In this document: in pieces, positions 52,833 through 61,474 of the stretch
How the letters are laid out: every line of letters begins with the position of its first letter
Numbering within the stretch: position 1 is the stretch's first letter
Source: Planctomycetota bacterium
GTDB taxonomy: Bacteria; Planctomycetota; PUPC01; JACPCR01
Length of the DNA: 64,000 bases
Reading direction: 5' to 3'
Assembly: GCA_027625095.1 (NCBI GenBank)
Contig: JAQBXN010000001.1
Span: 124,001 to 188,000 of the forward strand
Position numbers and translations under genes: made by a program
The notes under the pieces: model-generated
The model's database searches: none
What the model saw: the letters and a program-made list of their open reading frames with translations, nothing else
What the model was told of the DNA's origin: nothing

Positions 52833-55223
52833 TCATTCCACTTTGAGCAGGCTTGCCTCTTCCGCGTACTTGGTTTCTGAATAGTGCTCGATCAGGTATT
52901 CGAAGCACTTATTAGCCAGGAGGTCCTTTCCGGCCTCCTTTAAGGTCTTGCCGCGTTCCAGAATCTCTCTGGCATCCTTCTCCTGCACGATCTTCTCGCC
53001 CTCCTCCATGAGTTTCTTCAGACGGTCCCGGGTCTCGGCGTGCTTCTCCTGTTCGGCCTCTGGAATCCAGGCCATGAAGTCTGCAAAAATCCGATTCGCA
53101 TATTTTATTTCTGAGAGCAGCTTTACCCCCTCCGCCTGCTTGATGGCTTCATTCGTTTCCTTTTCGATCTGCTCGCGCATCTTGTTGAGACGCTTGATCT
53201 CACGGTCGGCGAGGCTCTGCGTCTCCGGATCGAAAGGGCGACCCTGTTTCAATTCTTGATAGAGCCTCAGAACATCCGGATACCGTCCTGCAGATTCTGA
53301 TTCGCGAAGGGTGACCAGGAGCTGTTCATATTCTTCGCCACTGATAGCCGCTTTCAGGAGGATGCTGAATTTAAACTCTGTCTCTCGTGGTGTCGGCACC
53401 CGGCGCATGGCGAACAGCCAGTTTTTACCGAGGCCGCCTGCCCTGAGCTGGACCGGTTTCTCGAACGAAAAGACAATCCGCTCGTCCCGCTCTCCCCACA
53501 CAAGCGTCTTAATGTTCTGTGCCGGTATCGGGAGATTTACTTCCTTGTACCCGCCTTCTTCATCCACAAACATGGGCCCAATTTTCTTGTTGATATCCGA
53601 GGGCACGGTAAGGCGCAGTTCGAGCCACTCCGACTTTTCCAGGGCCTGCCCGGTGACGGTCGCCGCATAATGCAGCGCGGAACCTTCGCGATTGGCGCGC
53701 AGCGCAATATTCAGTTTCTGTCCGCTGGCAAAATCAGAACAGTAACCATCAAGGGAATAGCTATCACCCACAAGCAGCGCCGGCTCTTCCATTTCCAGAA
53801 TATGCTGGCCGGTGGAGCTTTTCCCCGACCCGGCAGATAGTTGCCCCTCCCAGAAGAGAGGATAGCCATCAGCCATGAGCGTCATCCGGCCAGTTGAATC
53901 AAAGACAAGGCTCCGGTTATCGAAATCGATTTTGTCCAACTTGCCTTCACTCGGATCGAGAGAGATATCGTCAAACCAGGTCATGGAACGGGCGCCGTAA
54001 GCCACGCAGCCCAACCGCATGGTGTCCGCCCAGGGTGGCGGCGTCACCGAAAGCTGTACTTTGTGCCAGGGTTTCTGTTTGCCACCAGATCGATACTCGA
54101 ATGAATTCAGGTGCGGAACATCCTGCTTTCGCCATTGAAAGCGGAATCCGGCAAATCCGCCGGGAAACTGTCGCCGAATGTGCGCAGTTAGCTGCATCGA
54201 CTTCGGCATTGTCGTGAAGTCTCGTTCGTTGTAGACCGTAGTCTCGAGGTCGATGGGGGCATCGCTCTTCTGCTTTAAAAGGAGAGACTTACCCTTCCCC
54301 TCCTCCCGCTCGTCGATGCTTACTTCAAGGTGCTCGGAGGGCTGATAGGTCCAGCCGACCGGCTTTCCATCAACGATTTCCTCGAAACTGCCATTGGGTA
54401 AACGAATTACCAGAGGTTCTTCTTTTCCGCCGGAGCTGAAGATGAGCACGATTGCGATCACCAAAATCAGCGCGACCGCAACGCCACCGCCTATGCGAGC
54501 CTTGAACGGAAAGCGGCCAAAGAAAGACTGCTCTGTTTCCTGATTCGGGCTCGATTCCTCTGCGGACAGCCGTTGCAGCGCTTCGTTTTCCGCGTCATTA
54601 CGCGAGGCAAAAATATCCCCTGGATCATTCGCCCAGTGAAATGAAAACTCGACATCCCCGACTTCAAGAGTTGCCCCTTCCGGTACGAGGCTCTCGTCAA
54701 TCAGGTCATCATCCAGCAGGGTGCCGTTCGTACTTCCGAGATCACGATAGCGGAGTTCGTCGTCTTCAAAAAAGAATTCGCCGTGCCGATTGGAAACCGC
54801 ACTCGACTGAAGCCGCAGACGATTGCATTCGTGTTTGCCCACCGAGAGGACTTCGTCATCAAGTTCAAAAAGGCACTCAGGCTTGCCAGGTTCCTGAACA
54901 AGCAGGAAAGGGCGTTGGCCTTTCGGCCTGCTCGTTTCCTCGTCTTCAAACAGGATGACCGCTGCACCAATTTTTATGCGATCCCCGGCAAACAGATTTT
55001 GCGCCAGGCACAGATGGTCATTCACCGATGTGCCGTTTCGGCTGTTCAAATCAACTATGCGGTATCCGCCATCGCTCAGACAATCGATCTGGCTATGCTG
55101 GCGCGAGCAGTTGGTGTCCGGGATGTAAACTTCGTTGCCGCTATCCCGGCCCAGAACGGCCGCCACACCGGTGAGTTCATATTTAGCCTTCTTGCCTTTC
55201 AGTTGAATGATAAGCCGCGCCAT
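52833..55223 (-). CDS. Membrane protein with two FHA domains
   Basis: A 796-residue protein. Two forkhead-associated domains that bind phosphothreonine: FHA1 about residues 1-95 (VLGRDSGNEVYIPDTNCSRQ, LNSRNGTSVND) and FHA2 about 105-195 (RDLGSTNGTLLDDDL). Both keep the Gly-Arg, Ser-Arg-x-His and Asn-Gly core, apart from small changes. One transmembrane helix follows near residue 240-268 (GGGVAVALILVIAIVLIFSS). The large outer part is beta-rich with a jelly-roll look (NGSFEEIVDGKPVGWTYQPS), and the end is TPR/coiled coil. It probably reads phosphorylation inside the cell and connects to the envelope. Confidence 0.85.
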   Translation of the reverse strand: MARLIIQLKGKKAKYELTGVAAVLGRDSGNEVYIPDTNCSRQHSQIDCLSDGGYRIVDLNSRNGTSVNDHLCLAQNLFAGDRIKIGAAVILFEDEETSRPKGQRPFLLVQEPGKPECLFELDDEVLSVGKHECNRLRLQSSAVSNRHGEFFFEDDELRYRDLGSTNGTLLDDDLIDESLVPEGATLEVGDVEFSFHWANDPGDIFASRNDAENEALQRLSAEESSPNQETEQSFFGRFPFKARIGGGVAVALILVIAIVLIFSSGGKEEPLVIRLPNGSFEEIVDGKPVGWTYQPSEHLEVSIDEREEGKGKSLLLKQKSDAPIDLETTVYNERDFTTMPKSMQLTAHIRRQFPGGFAGFRFQWRKQDVPHLNSFEYRSGGKQKPWHKVQLSVTPPPWADTMRLGCVAYGARSMTWFDDISLDPSEGKLDKIDFDNRSLVFDSTGRMTLMADGYPLFWEGQLSAGSGKSSTGQHILEMEEPALLVGDSYSLDGYCSDFASGQKLNIALRANREGSALHYAATVTGQALEKSEWLELRLTVPSDINKKIGPMFVDEEGGYKEVNLPIPAQNIKTLVWGERDERIVFSFEKPVQLRAGGLGKNWLFAMRRVPTPRETEFKFSILLKAAISGEEYEQLLVTLRESESAGRYPDVLRLYQELKQGRPFDPETQSLADREIKRLNKMREQIEKETNEAIKQAEGVKLLSEIKYANRIFADFMAWIPEAEQEKHAETRDRLKKLMEEGEKIVQEKDAREILERGKTLKEAGKDLLANKCFEYLIEHYSETKYAEEASLLKVE

Positions 55224-55359
55224 AACGATCTGGGAAAGGTGAAAAAAGCCGGGAACATCAGGCGGAGACTGGCTCGCCCGAGCCTGGCGGCACGATTTTG
55301 CAGTATATCAATATCCCAACTCTCTTGCGTTCAGGAATGTGCCCGGCATCCTGTGCAAC

Positions 55360-56499
55360 ATGGAATCTACAGCCATTACAGGACTAGGGGTCCTGAGCTC
55401 AATTGCTCAGGGCTATGATGAATTTGAAGAAGCGATTATCAAGGGAACACGCGCTGGCGGTGCTCTAACGCTCTTCGAGGAGCCGAACGCGCCCGCAGTG
55501 GCAGAAATTGATTTCGTTCTCGAAGACTATATCGGAACGGTCAAGAGTTACATTGACCGCACCTCCGCCCTCGGCATCGCTGCATGTGGATTGGCTCTGG
55601 AAGTGGCAGGATGGGAACTGAGCGAAGATGAAAAGAAACGGGCCGGGATGGCTCTCGGGACCGCCTGGGGCTGCGCCGATTCCATCGCACTGTTTACTGA
55701 GAAGTTCATAAACGCCGGCCCTAAACGAGTCCCCTCCCTGGTCTTCACCCACTCGTATATCAACGCACCCAACAGCATCATCGCTATCGAGTATGGGCTG
55801 CGCGGATTCAACGTTTGCTTTGCCGGAGGACACGCCAGCGGCATGCAGGCCATTGCATACGGCGCCGATCAGATTCGCCTTGGCCGTGCCGGCCATCTGC
55901 TCGCAGGCGGAGCGGATGCGCTGACTCGTTTCGCACTCCGCGGTTATCAGTCAGAGGGCCGGCTGGCATCGAAGAGTGAACCGTTTGGCAACAACTCGAA
56001 CGGGTTTCTGTTGAGCGAAGGAGCGGGCGTACTGTCACTCGAACCCGCCTCAACGGCCGGCGAACGCGCTTACGGTATCCTCGCGGGCTCCGGCCTATCC
56101 CGGGCAGATCAGGCCGGAATTCAGATCGCAATGAATCAGGCCATGCAAGAGGCCGGGATTGAGCCGAAGGACGTTTCGCTGGTTGTTGTTGCCGGTTCAG
56201 GAGATCCAGCTACCGATGTTCCCGAAGCTCGCGCGTTGGAGGCTACCTTCAGTGCGACAGATGCAACTCCGGCGCTTTTCTCATTAAAAGTCCTGACCGG
56301 CGAGTCCATGGCCGCGTCCGGCCCTCTCGCGATCGCCGCGGCTATCGCACTGCTGGATCATGGCGAAGTGCCGATCAGTTCAGGGCCAGACAGCATATTG
56401 AACCTCAACGGCCCATCTGAAATTTCAGGCGAGGTCGCTCTGGTGAATTCAGTGAGTATTGGAGGCGATGCCTGTTCAGTGGTGGTGAAGCTGCCATAA
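55360..56499 (+). CDS. Ketosynthase-fold protein lacking catalytic residues
   Basis: A 379-residue thiolase-fold protein of the FabF/KS type. The fold signature is present: GHLLAGGAD, GFLLSEGAGVLSLEP, LKVLTGESMAASGPLAI. The catalytic Cys of the SSAC segment is replaced by His (FAGGHASGMQAI), the first His motif AHGT is absent (VVVAGSGDPATD), the His of K-S-x-TGH is Glu (KVLTGES), and the gatekeeper loop NSFGFGG is NSVSIGGD. The Lys remains. ATG at 55360 (MESTAITGLG) is the family start. Lies between two FHA genes and dinB. A chain-length-factor-like or scaffold role is likelier than catalysis. Confidence 0.85.
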   Translation: MESTAITGLGVLSSIAQGYDEFEEAIIKGTRAGGALTLFEEPNAPAVAEIDFVLEDYIGTVKSYIDRTSALGIAACGLALEVAGWELSEDEKKRAGMALGTAWGCADSIALFTEKFINAGPKRVPSLVFTHSYINAPNSIIAIEYGLRGFNVCFAGGHASGMQAIAYGADQIRLGRAGHLLAGGADALTRFALRGYQSEGRLASKSEPFGNNSNGFLLSEGAGVLSLEPASTAGERAYGILAGSGLSRADQAGIQIAMNQAMQEAGIEPKDVSLVVVAGSGDPATDVPEARALEATFSATDATPALFSLKVLTGESMAASGPLAIAAAIALLDHGEVPISSGPDSILNLNGPSEISGEVALVNSVSIGGDACSVVVKLP

Positions 56500-56501
56500 C
56501 C

Positions 56502-57668
56502 TTACAGCAACCGTCCCCGCTTGATTTTGTCGTGGCCCATCTGTTTCCGAATCTGATCGACTGCACGATCTAACTCCCTTCTCCTGGTGTCTTCTTTTGA
56601 ATCAAAAAGTGAGAGCTGGCGTTCGCCCCGAGGGGAGAGTTGAGAGATGCTGACACCGAGCAACCGAACGGATCGTCCTGCGATTTGATTGTGATTGTGC
56701 AAAAGCTCTTCGGCGGTGGCCGCGATGACGTCCGTTCGATCCGTGGCGGTGTCAAGCGTTGAGCTCCGCGTGGTGAGTGTGAAGTCAGCAAACTTCACCT
56801 TCAACGTCACGGTCTTCGCAGTGAGCCCGCAGGATCGGAGTCTGGCCGATACGTCTTCGGAATGCGCCAGCGATACAGGCTCGAGCTGTTCCATGGAAGT
56901 AATGTCATTTGCGAAAGTGCATTCGCTGCCAATGGACTTGGCCTCATGATCCGGCACGACATGCCGGCTGTCTTCGCCATTCGCCAGTTGGGCCAGGTGT
57001 TCTGCCACGATGCCGATGCGGCGTTTGAGAATCTCCACCGGCACCCGCCGCAGTTGTTCGACCGTTCGGATACCGAATTCTTCGAGCACCTTTGCAGTTT
57101 TTTTGCCCACACCCCAGAGGCGATTCACTTCGAGTTTTCCCAGAAACTCCAGCTTCTCGGCTTCCGTGATCTCCAGCAGGCCGTCGGGTTTTGAAAGGTC
57201 GGAAGCCAGTTTGGCCAGAAACTTATTGGGCGCGATACCGGTGGAAACAATGAGGTCGGTCTGCTCCTTCACCTGCTGCTTTATCTTTTGCGCTATTTCC
57301 CGGGGCGAACCGAACAGCCTCAGAGAGCCGGTCACATCCATAAAAGCTTCATCCAGCGAGAGCGGCTCTACCAGTGGTGTGAACTGCTCGAAGACGCGAC
57401 GTATCTGCTGCGAGACTTCCTGATACTTCTCCATCCTCACAGGCAGGAAAATACCATGCGGGCATCGCCTCTTTGCATGCGCGGTTGGCATCGCACTGTG
57501 GACACCAAACTCCCTCGCCTCATAAGATGCAGCCGAAACCACGCCACGTGATTCAGGTGAGCCGCCGACAATAACCGGCTTGCCACGCAGTTCAGGATTG
57601 TCGCGTTGCTCCACGGACGCGTAAAATGCATCCATGTCCGCGTGAATAATAGTTCGTCGAGTGGTCAT
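56502..57668 (-). CDS. dinB: DNA polymerase IV (Y family)
   Basis: A 388-residue translesion polymerase. Catalytic motifs: IIHADMDAFYASVEQRDNPE with the first metal Asp, and PLSLDEAFMDVTGS with the Asp-Glu pair. HhH motif region VNRLWGVGKKTAKVLEEFGI, and the little-finger domain follows. The ATG at 57668 gives the usual MTTRRTIIHADMD start; a GTG three codons upstream (57677) is possible. No beta-clamp motif was checked in detail; the C-terminal LSLFDSKEDTRR contains a LSLF clamp-like peptide. No LexA box recognised upstream. Confidence 0.93.
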   Translation of the reverse strand: MTTRRTIIHADMDAFYASVEQRDNPELRGKPVIVGGSPESRGVVSAASYEAREFGVHSAMPTAHAKRRCPHGIFLPVRMEKYQEVSQQIRRVFEQFTPLVEPLSLDEAFMDVTGSLRLFGSPREIAQKIKQQVKEQTDLIVSTGIAPNKFLAKLASDLSKPDGLLEITEAEKLEFLGKLEVNRLWGVGKKTAKVLEEFGIRTVEQLRRVPVEILKRRIGIVAEHLAQLANGEDSRHVVPDHEAKSIGSECTFANDITSMEQLEPVSLAHSEDVSARLRSCGLTAKTVTLKVKFADFTLTTRSSTLDTATDRTDVIAATAEELLHNHNQIAGRSVRLLGVSISQLSPRGERQLSLFDSKEDTRRRELDRAVDQIRKQMGHDKIKRGRLL

Positions 57669-57750
57669 CTTTGACACGATTTTTCGCCGATGGTAGCATC
57701 ATTTTGCTTCCAGAAAACCCCTCCGCAGATTCCGTAAATCGAAGTCCCCA

Positions 57751-59076
57751 ATGGCATTCCTGCAAATACAGAAGGATGGAAAGTTAGAAGTAATCTTGCT
57801 TCCGAAGGTGCCGTTCGTGATTGGCCGATTCAGCACGTGCGATTACCAGATAGACGATTCGGAGCTCTCGCGCCAGCACACTCAGATTGAGTTGCACGAT
57901 GGAAAGTACTCCGTCCGCGACCTCGGCAGTCGCAATGGCACGAAAGTCAACGGCGAGGCAATTAATGAGAAATCGTTAAAAGGCGGAGACGTCATATTGC
58001 TTGGAGTTACGGAACTCATATTCCAGGAAGGCCCACCACCTGCAGGTGCGCTGGAGGAAGCCCTGCCGGTTTCGCAGCCCAGCGCATTGACTGATTTCGT
58101 TCTTACCGGCGTGGAAGGCGAAGCGCTTGGGGACGAATACCTCATTGAGGAGCAGGGCCTCACGATCGGTCGCCGGGTAACCCAGACGATTGTTCTCCAG
58201 GAACATTCCGTATCAGGGAACCACGCTCTGCTGTGTGTCGAGGATGGCCATATCAAGATCTACGACTGGGAGAGCAGGAACGGCATCTTTGTTAACGATA
58301 CAAAAATCGAGGGGGGGCATATTCTGAATGCAGGGGACGTGATCCAGATCGAGAGTTCCAAATTTGAGTTTCGCCGCCGGCAGAAACCGAACGTACCGAA
58401 CACCGAATTCCTGAGAAATGAAATCATCGGGAAGGTCACAGCCACAGAGGCTGACCAGGCCCCGCCTCCGACTGTCAAGCAAGTGGCGAAAGACGACACG
58501 CCCAAGCTGGCTGCAAGTCAGAAAACTCTGAATGAGCCTCAACCCATAGCGGGGCAACAAGACAGCTCTGCCCCGTCACAAGTCCGTGAGACACCGGGGT
58601 CCGGTGTTCCGGCAGCAAGAGCTTCGTCACTGGAAAAGGCTCCACATGAGACGCCACCATCGAGGAGTCGGCCTGCTCCCCCGGCCCGCCTTCACACAGT
58701 GGAGCCAGCCGGCTCGGGCAAGAGGTTTCTCAAAGCAATTTCAATTGTCCTGCCGATCATGATCCTCATCGCCAGTGGCTTCGTCTATGTGACTAACCCA
58801 CAGGATGGCGCCGGCCAGGGAGGCGGCGAGAATTTCTTGAAGAAATATAAAGAGGCCGGTATCGCTCTTGATGGCGCCAAAGAAATTCTAAAGGCCAGGA
58901 ACATAGAATTCAGTGCTGCCCAGCTTCAGACGGGCCTCGACAAGACCCGGGCCGCCATCGCCATCTACAACGAAATATTAGGGATGAGTCTGAGCGACAG
59001 CGAACGTTCCATGGCGATCAAAGACCTCGAAGATGCAGCAGAGACTCGTGCCGTCTTTATCAAAGCGGTTGAGTAA
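57751..59076 (+). CDS. Membrane protein with two FHA domains
   Basis: A 441-residue protein. FHA1 at residues 1-92 (VIGRFSTCDYQIDDSELSRQ, LGSRNGTKVNG) and FHA2 at about 110-210 (TIGRRVTQTIVLQEHSVSGN, WESRNGIFVND). FHA1 keeps the Ser-Arg-x-His motif (SRQHTQ); FHA2 has SGNHAL in that place. A Pro/Ala-rich linker (about 225-325) precedes one transmembrane helix (AISIVLPIMILIASGFVYV) and a helical tail that looks TPR-like. The same layout occurs in the larger FHA gene at 52833-55223, so the two are likely partners. Confidence 0.85.
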   Translation: MAFLQIQKDGKLEVILLPKVPFVIGRFSTCDYQIDDSELSRQHTQIELHDGKYSVRDLGSRNGTKVNGEAINEKSLKGGDVILLGVTELIFQEGPPPAGALEEALPVSQPSALTDFVLTGVEGEALGDEYLIEEQGLTIGRRVTQTIVLQEHSVSGNHALLCVEDGHIKIYDWESRNGIFVNDTKIEGGHILNAGDVIQIESSKFEFRRRQKPNVPNTEFLRNEIIGKVTATEADQAPPPTVKQVAKDDTPKLAASQKTLNEPQPIAGQQDSSAPSQVRETPGSGVPAARASSLEKAPHETPPSRSRPAPPARLHTVEPAGSGKRFLKAISIVLPIMILIASGFVYVTNPQDGAGQGGGENFLKKYKEAGIALDGAKEILKARNIEFSAAQLQTGLDKTRAAIAIYNEILGMSLSDSERSMAIKDLEDAAETRAVFIKAVE

Positions 59077-59086
59077 TCAACCGGCC

Positions 59087-59326
59087 TCATACCTCTTCGA
59101 TCAGAACGACTCTTTCAATTCCTCGTTGGCGGACAATATCGACCTTGCCCTCACGTGCGAGCCAGCCAATCGCGCGATGCACATTGGCAGCAGTTGTCTT
59201 AAGCGCTCTCACGAGTTGTGTGGGGCTTGCGCTGCCATTCGCATACAGGTAAATCCAGATCTGGCCAGCATCACCTCCAATGGAAGCGACCGAATCAGTC
59301 ATCGTATCAGTCATCGTATTAGTCAT
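59087..59326 (-). CDS. Winged-helix DNA-binding protein (DUF2582-like)
   Basis: A 79-residue protein. The segment IGGDAGQIWIYLYANGSAS, then SPTQLVRALKTTAANVHRAI and GWLAREGKVDIVRQRG, matches the wHTH_10/DUF2582 pattern. The N-terminus contains a short repeat MTNTMTDTMTDS, giving three possible ATG starts; the farthest is shown. An inverted repeat lies upstream of the start and could be its own operator. Ends 10 nt from the convergent FHA gene. Confidence 0.7.
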   Translation of the reverse strand: MTNTMTDTMTDSVASIGGDAGQIWIYLYANGSASPTQLVRALKTTAANVHRAIGWLAREGKVDIVRQRGIERVVLIEEV

Positions 59327-59349
59327 GTCTTGGTTTGCCCGAACGAACA

Positions 59350-59371
59350 GTCTGACTAGAGAAAATCAGAC
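59350..59371. promoter_or_regulatory. Inverted repeat upstream of the winged-helix gene
   Basis: GTCTGA and TCAGAC form a perfect 6-bp inverted repeat with a 10-nt spacer, 24 nt before the start codon of the regulator. It may be the operator for autoregulation. The remaining gap to 59626 has only a GC-rich hairpin-like segment (GCGCGTTGCGCGC at about 59539) and no gene. Confidence 0.35.
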
Positions 59372-59626
59372 AATAAAAAAAGGGGAATGGGGCTATGGCA
59401 GTGGGTGGGGGGGCCAAATTTCATAGCGGAAAGTTGCAAGTAAGATATTTCAACCTGCGATTAGATGCAAGACCCTGGAAGCCATGTTTTATCCTCTTTC
59501 ATCATTCGAGATAACTAAAGAATTAATTGGAAACTCTGCGCGTTGCGCGCGTGTAATCTTGGTTGCGGCCATATGCCGCGGTAGGCTGCTCCAAACACAG
59601 AAGGAGAACAACTCTCCAGAGACGAT

Positions 59627-59977
59627 ATGAACTGCCAAATCAGAATCTTTCACAACCCAAGGTGTTCGAAGAGCCGGCAAACCCTCCAACTCTTAAAAGA
59701 CCGGGGCATTGAGCCGGAGGTTATTGAATATCTCGAACAGCCACCCACAACGAGCGAAATCAGTGCATTAATCGACAAACTCGGTATCCGCGCGCACGAC
59801 CTGCTGAGAAGCAAGGAAAAGGAATACACCGAAGCCAGCCTCTCAAGTGAAAGCAGCCGAGATGAAATCATCGAGGCCATCGCAGCGAATCCGATTCTGC
59901 TTGAAAGACCCGTCGTGGTGAATGGCGACAAAGCGGCCATCGGACGCCCACCGGAGAATGTGCTCAAAATTCTGTGA
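59627..59977 (+). CDS. arsC: ArsC-family arsenate reductase-like protein
   Basis: A 116-residue thioredoxin-fold protein of the glutaredoxin-dependent ArsC/Spx group. The catalytic Cys lies in HNPRCSKSRQTLQLL; the three Arg of the arsenate reductase site are only partly clear (LLRSKEKEY and RPVVVNGDKAAIGRPPE). Length fits the family. A Shine-Dalgarno AGGAGA lies 25 nt upstream, too far to be decisive. Many proteins of this type are uncharacterised, so arsenate activity is not certain. Confidence 0.85.
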   Translation: MNCQIRIFHNPRCSKSRQTLQLLKDRGIEPEVIEYLEQPPTTSEISALIDKLGIRAHDLLRSKEKEYTEASLSSESSRDEIIEAIAANPILLERPVVVNGDKAAIGRPPENVLKIL

Positions 59978-60189
59978 TCCGGGCTGGCAAAAGACATCTT
60001 CAATTACAGCGCACATCACTTGGGGATCAGGATCGATATCCGTCCAATCTTTGATGCTGATCAATCCCTGGCAGACCAGCATGCTGAGACCGTTTGAAAG
60101 ATCCGAGCTTTTGCAGCAAATTCATCTTTCAGAACGAAGGCTAACCAGGAAAAACCTCTGACCCTCCAATAACACCACAGAGAATTCAT

Positions 60190-61251
60190 ATGAATCCCAG
60201 ACAAATTTCAGCCGTCGCATCCTCATTGGTCCTGGCGTTTATCATCGGCTGCGGCGGAGGTGCCAGACCTGGGAAAGCAGTAAAGCAAGCACCAGCGCCA
60301 GTCGATACCAATACAGCCAAAGTCGAAGAAACCGGTGAAGAATCGAAGGTTGAAGAGGTCGATACACCGGTCGCAATCAAAGGCACAATCGGTCTATCGG
60401 TGCTTACCCTCACCAATCCCTTCTTCAAAGTCATTGCAGATAATATGAAGGAAGAGGGAGCAAAACACGGCTACGAAGTTCTCATCAACAGCGGCGAATT
60501 TGATGTCGCCAGACAACAGAATCAGGTCAAAGACTTCATCGTAAAGGAGGTTTCTGCCATTGTGCTTTGCCCGTGCGATTCGAAAGCCATCGGCCCGGCG
60601 ATTCAGGAAGCGAACGCTGCGGGAATTCCCGTCTTCACTGCTGACATCGCATGCCTCGCACCTGGTGCAGAAGTCGTTTCTCACATCGCTACCGATAATC
60701 TCGGGGGCGGACGGCAGGCCGGTGAAGCGATGATCGAAGCGCTGGGAGAAGCAGGCGGCAAGATTGTCATCCTCGATTACAAATCCGCCGAATCGTGCCT
60801 GTTGAGAGTGCAGGGCTTCAAGGAAGTCATCAATAAACACAACGAAGGCAAGGAGGCTGGCAAGATCGAAATCGCGGCCGAACTGCCAGGCGAAGGTCAG
60901 AAGGATAGAGGCTATAAATGCGCGGAAGACGCTCTCCAGGCCCACGGCGATATGGTCGGCATATTCGCTATCAACGACCCTTCAGCACTCGGAGCCCGTG
61001 CCGCGCTCGAAAAGGCCGGGAAAGCCGACCAGGTCAAAATTATCGGCTTCGACGGCCAGCCGGACGGCAAACTGGCCATTAGGGAAGGCAAGATTTACGC
61101 CGATCCAATCCAGTATCCTGACCGCATTGGGATCATGACCGTCCAGACCATCATCAGGCATTTTGAAGGGGAGGAGGTCAAGCCCGTACAGCTCATCCCA
61201 ACCGGTCTTTACCGTAAGGCCGATGGTGAGAAGGATGAGAGCTTGAAGTAA
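60190..61251 (+). CDS. RbsB-type sugar-binding lipoprotein
   Basis: A 353-residue periplasmic binding protein (type 1), the sensing part of sugar ABC importers. Lipobox FIIGCGGG near residue 21, then a Pro/Val/Glu-rich tether to about 65. Core motifs TLTNPFFKVIADNMKEEG, VLCPCDSKAIGPAIQEANAA, and NDPSALGARAALEKAG are typical of ribose/galactose-family binding proteins. No permease or ATPase of that class is beside it; the ABC genes at 62618 and 63367 are of a different family. The next gene is a RhaD-like aldolase, so a deoxyhexose ligand is plausible. Confidence 0.88.
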   Translation: MNPRQISAVASSLVLAFIIGCGGGARPGKAVKQAPAPVDTNTAKVEETGEESKVEEVDTPVAIKGTIGLSVLTLTNPFFKVIADNMKEEGAKHGYEVLINSGEFDVARQQNQVKDFIVKEVSAIVLCPCDSKAIGPAIQEANAAGIPVFTADIACLAPGAEVVSHIATDNLGGGRQAGEAMIEALGEAGGKIVILDYKSAESCLLRVQGFKEVINKHNEGKEAGKIEIAAELPGEGQKDRGYKCAEDALQAHGDMVGIFAINDPSALGARAALEKAGKADQVKIIGFDGQPDGKLAIREGKIYADPIQYPDRIGIMTVQTIIRHFEGEEVKPVQLIPTGLYRKADGEKDESLK

Positions 61252-61353
61252 CTTGCCTCAGGGTATCGGCTTCCTGGTCACCGTAACCAAAATCTCTATC
61301 TGAATTTCGCTCTGGTGCACGAACTGTTTGCGGTGTCAAGAGCTTGCGTCTTT

Positions 61354-61393
61354 GCCCCCAAGGGGCTCAACATATCAGCCCTGGGCAACGCCC
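61354..61393. repeat. Two-hairpin intergenic element (CCC/GGG-type)
   Basis: GCCCC-CAA-GGGGC (61354-61366) and GGGC-AAC-GCCC (61383-61393) lie 16 nt apart, the second flanked by direct repeats of CCTGGG. No T-tract follows. It is REP-like palindromic DNA between the binding protein and the aldolase. Confidence 0.45.
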
Positions 61394-61474
61394 TGGGAAA
61401 CTGGATTATGATGGAGACCTCCCCCTCAAGATTACATTCTTGCTGTCACCCATTCCCTAACTCAATCCGAACTC

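Noticed and set aside
59843..60082. Minus-strand 79-residue ORF (MLVCQGLISIKDWTDIDPDP...) after arsC
   Set aside because: The upstream part reads protein-like, but more than half overlaps arsC in antisense and there is an in-frame stop just upstream; it may be a remnant, not a gene I can support.
60060..60180. CTGAGACC-like stretch near 60090 considered as a riboswitch (TPP)
   Set aside because: The rest of the TPP consensus and pairing is missing.
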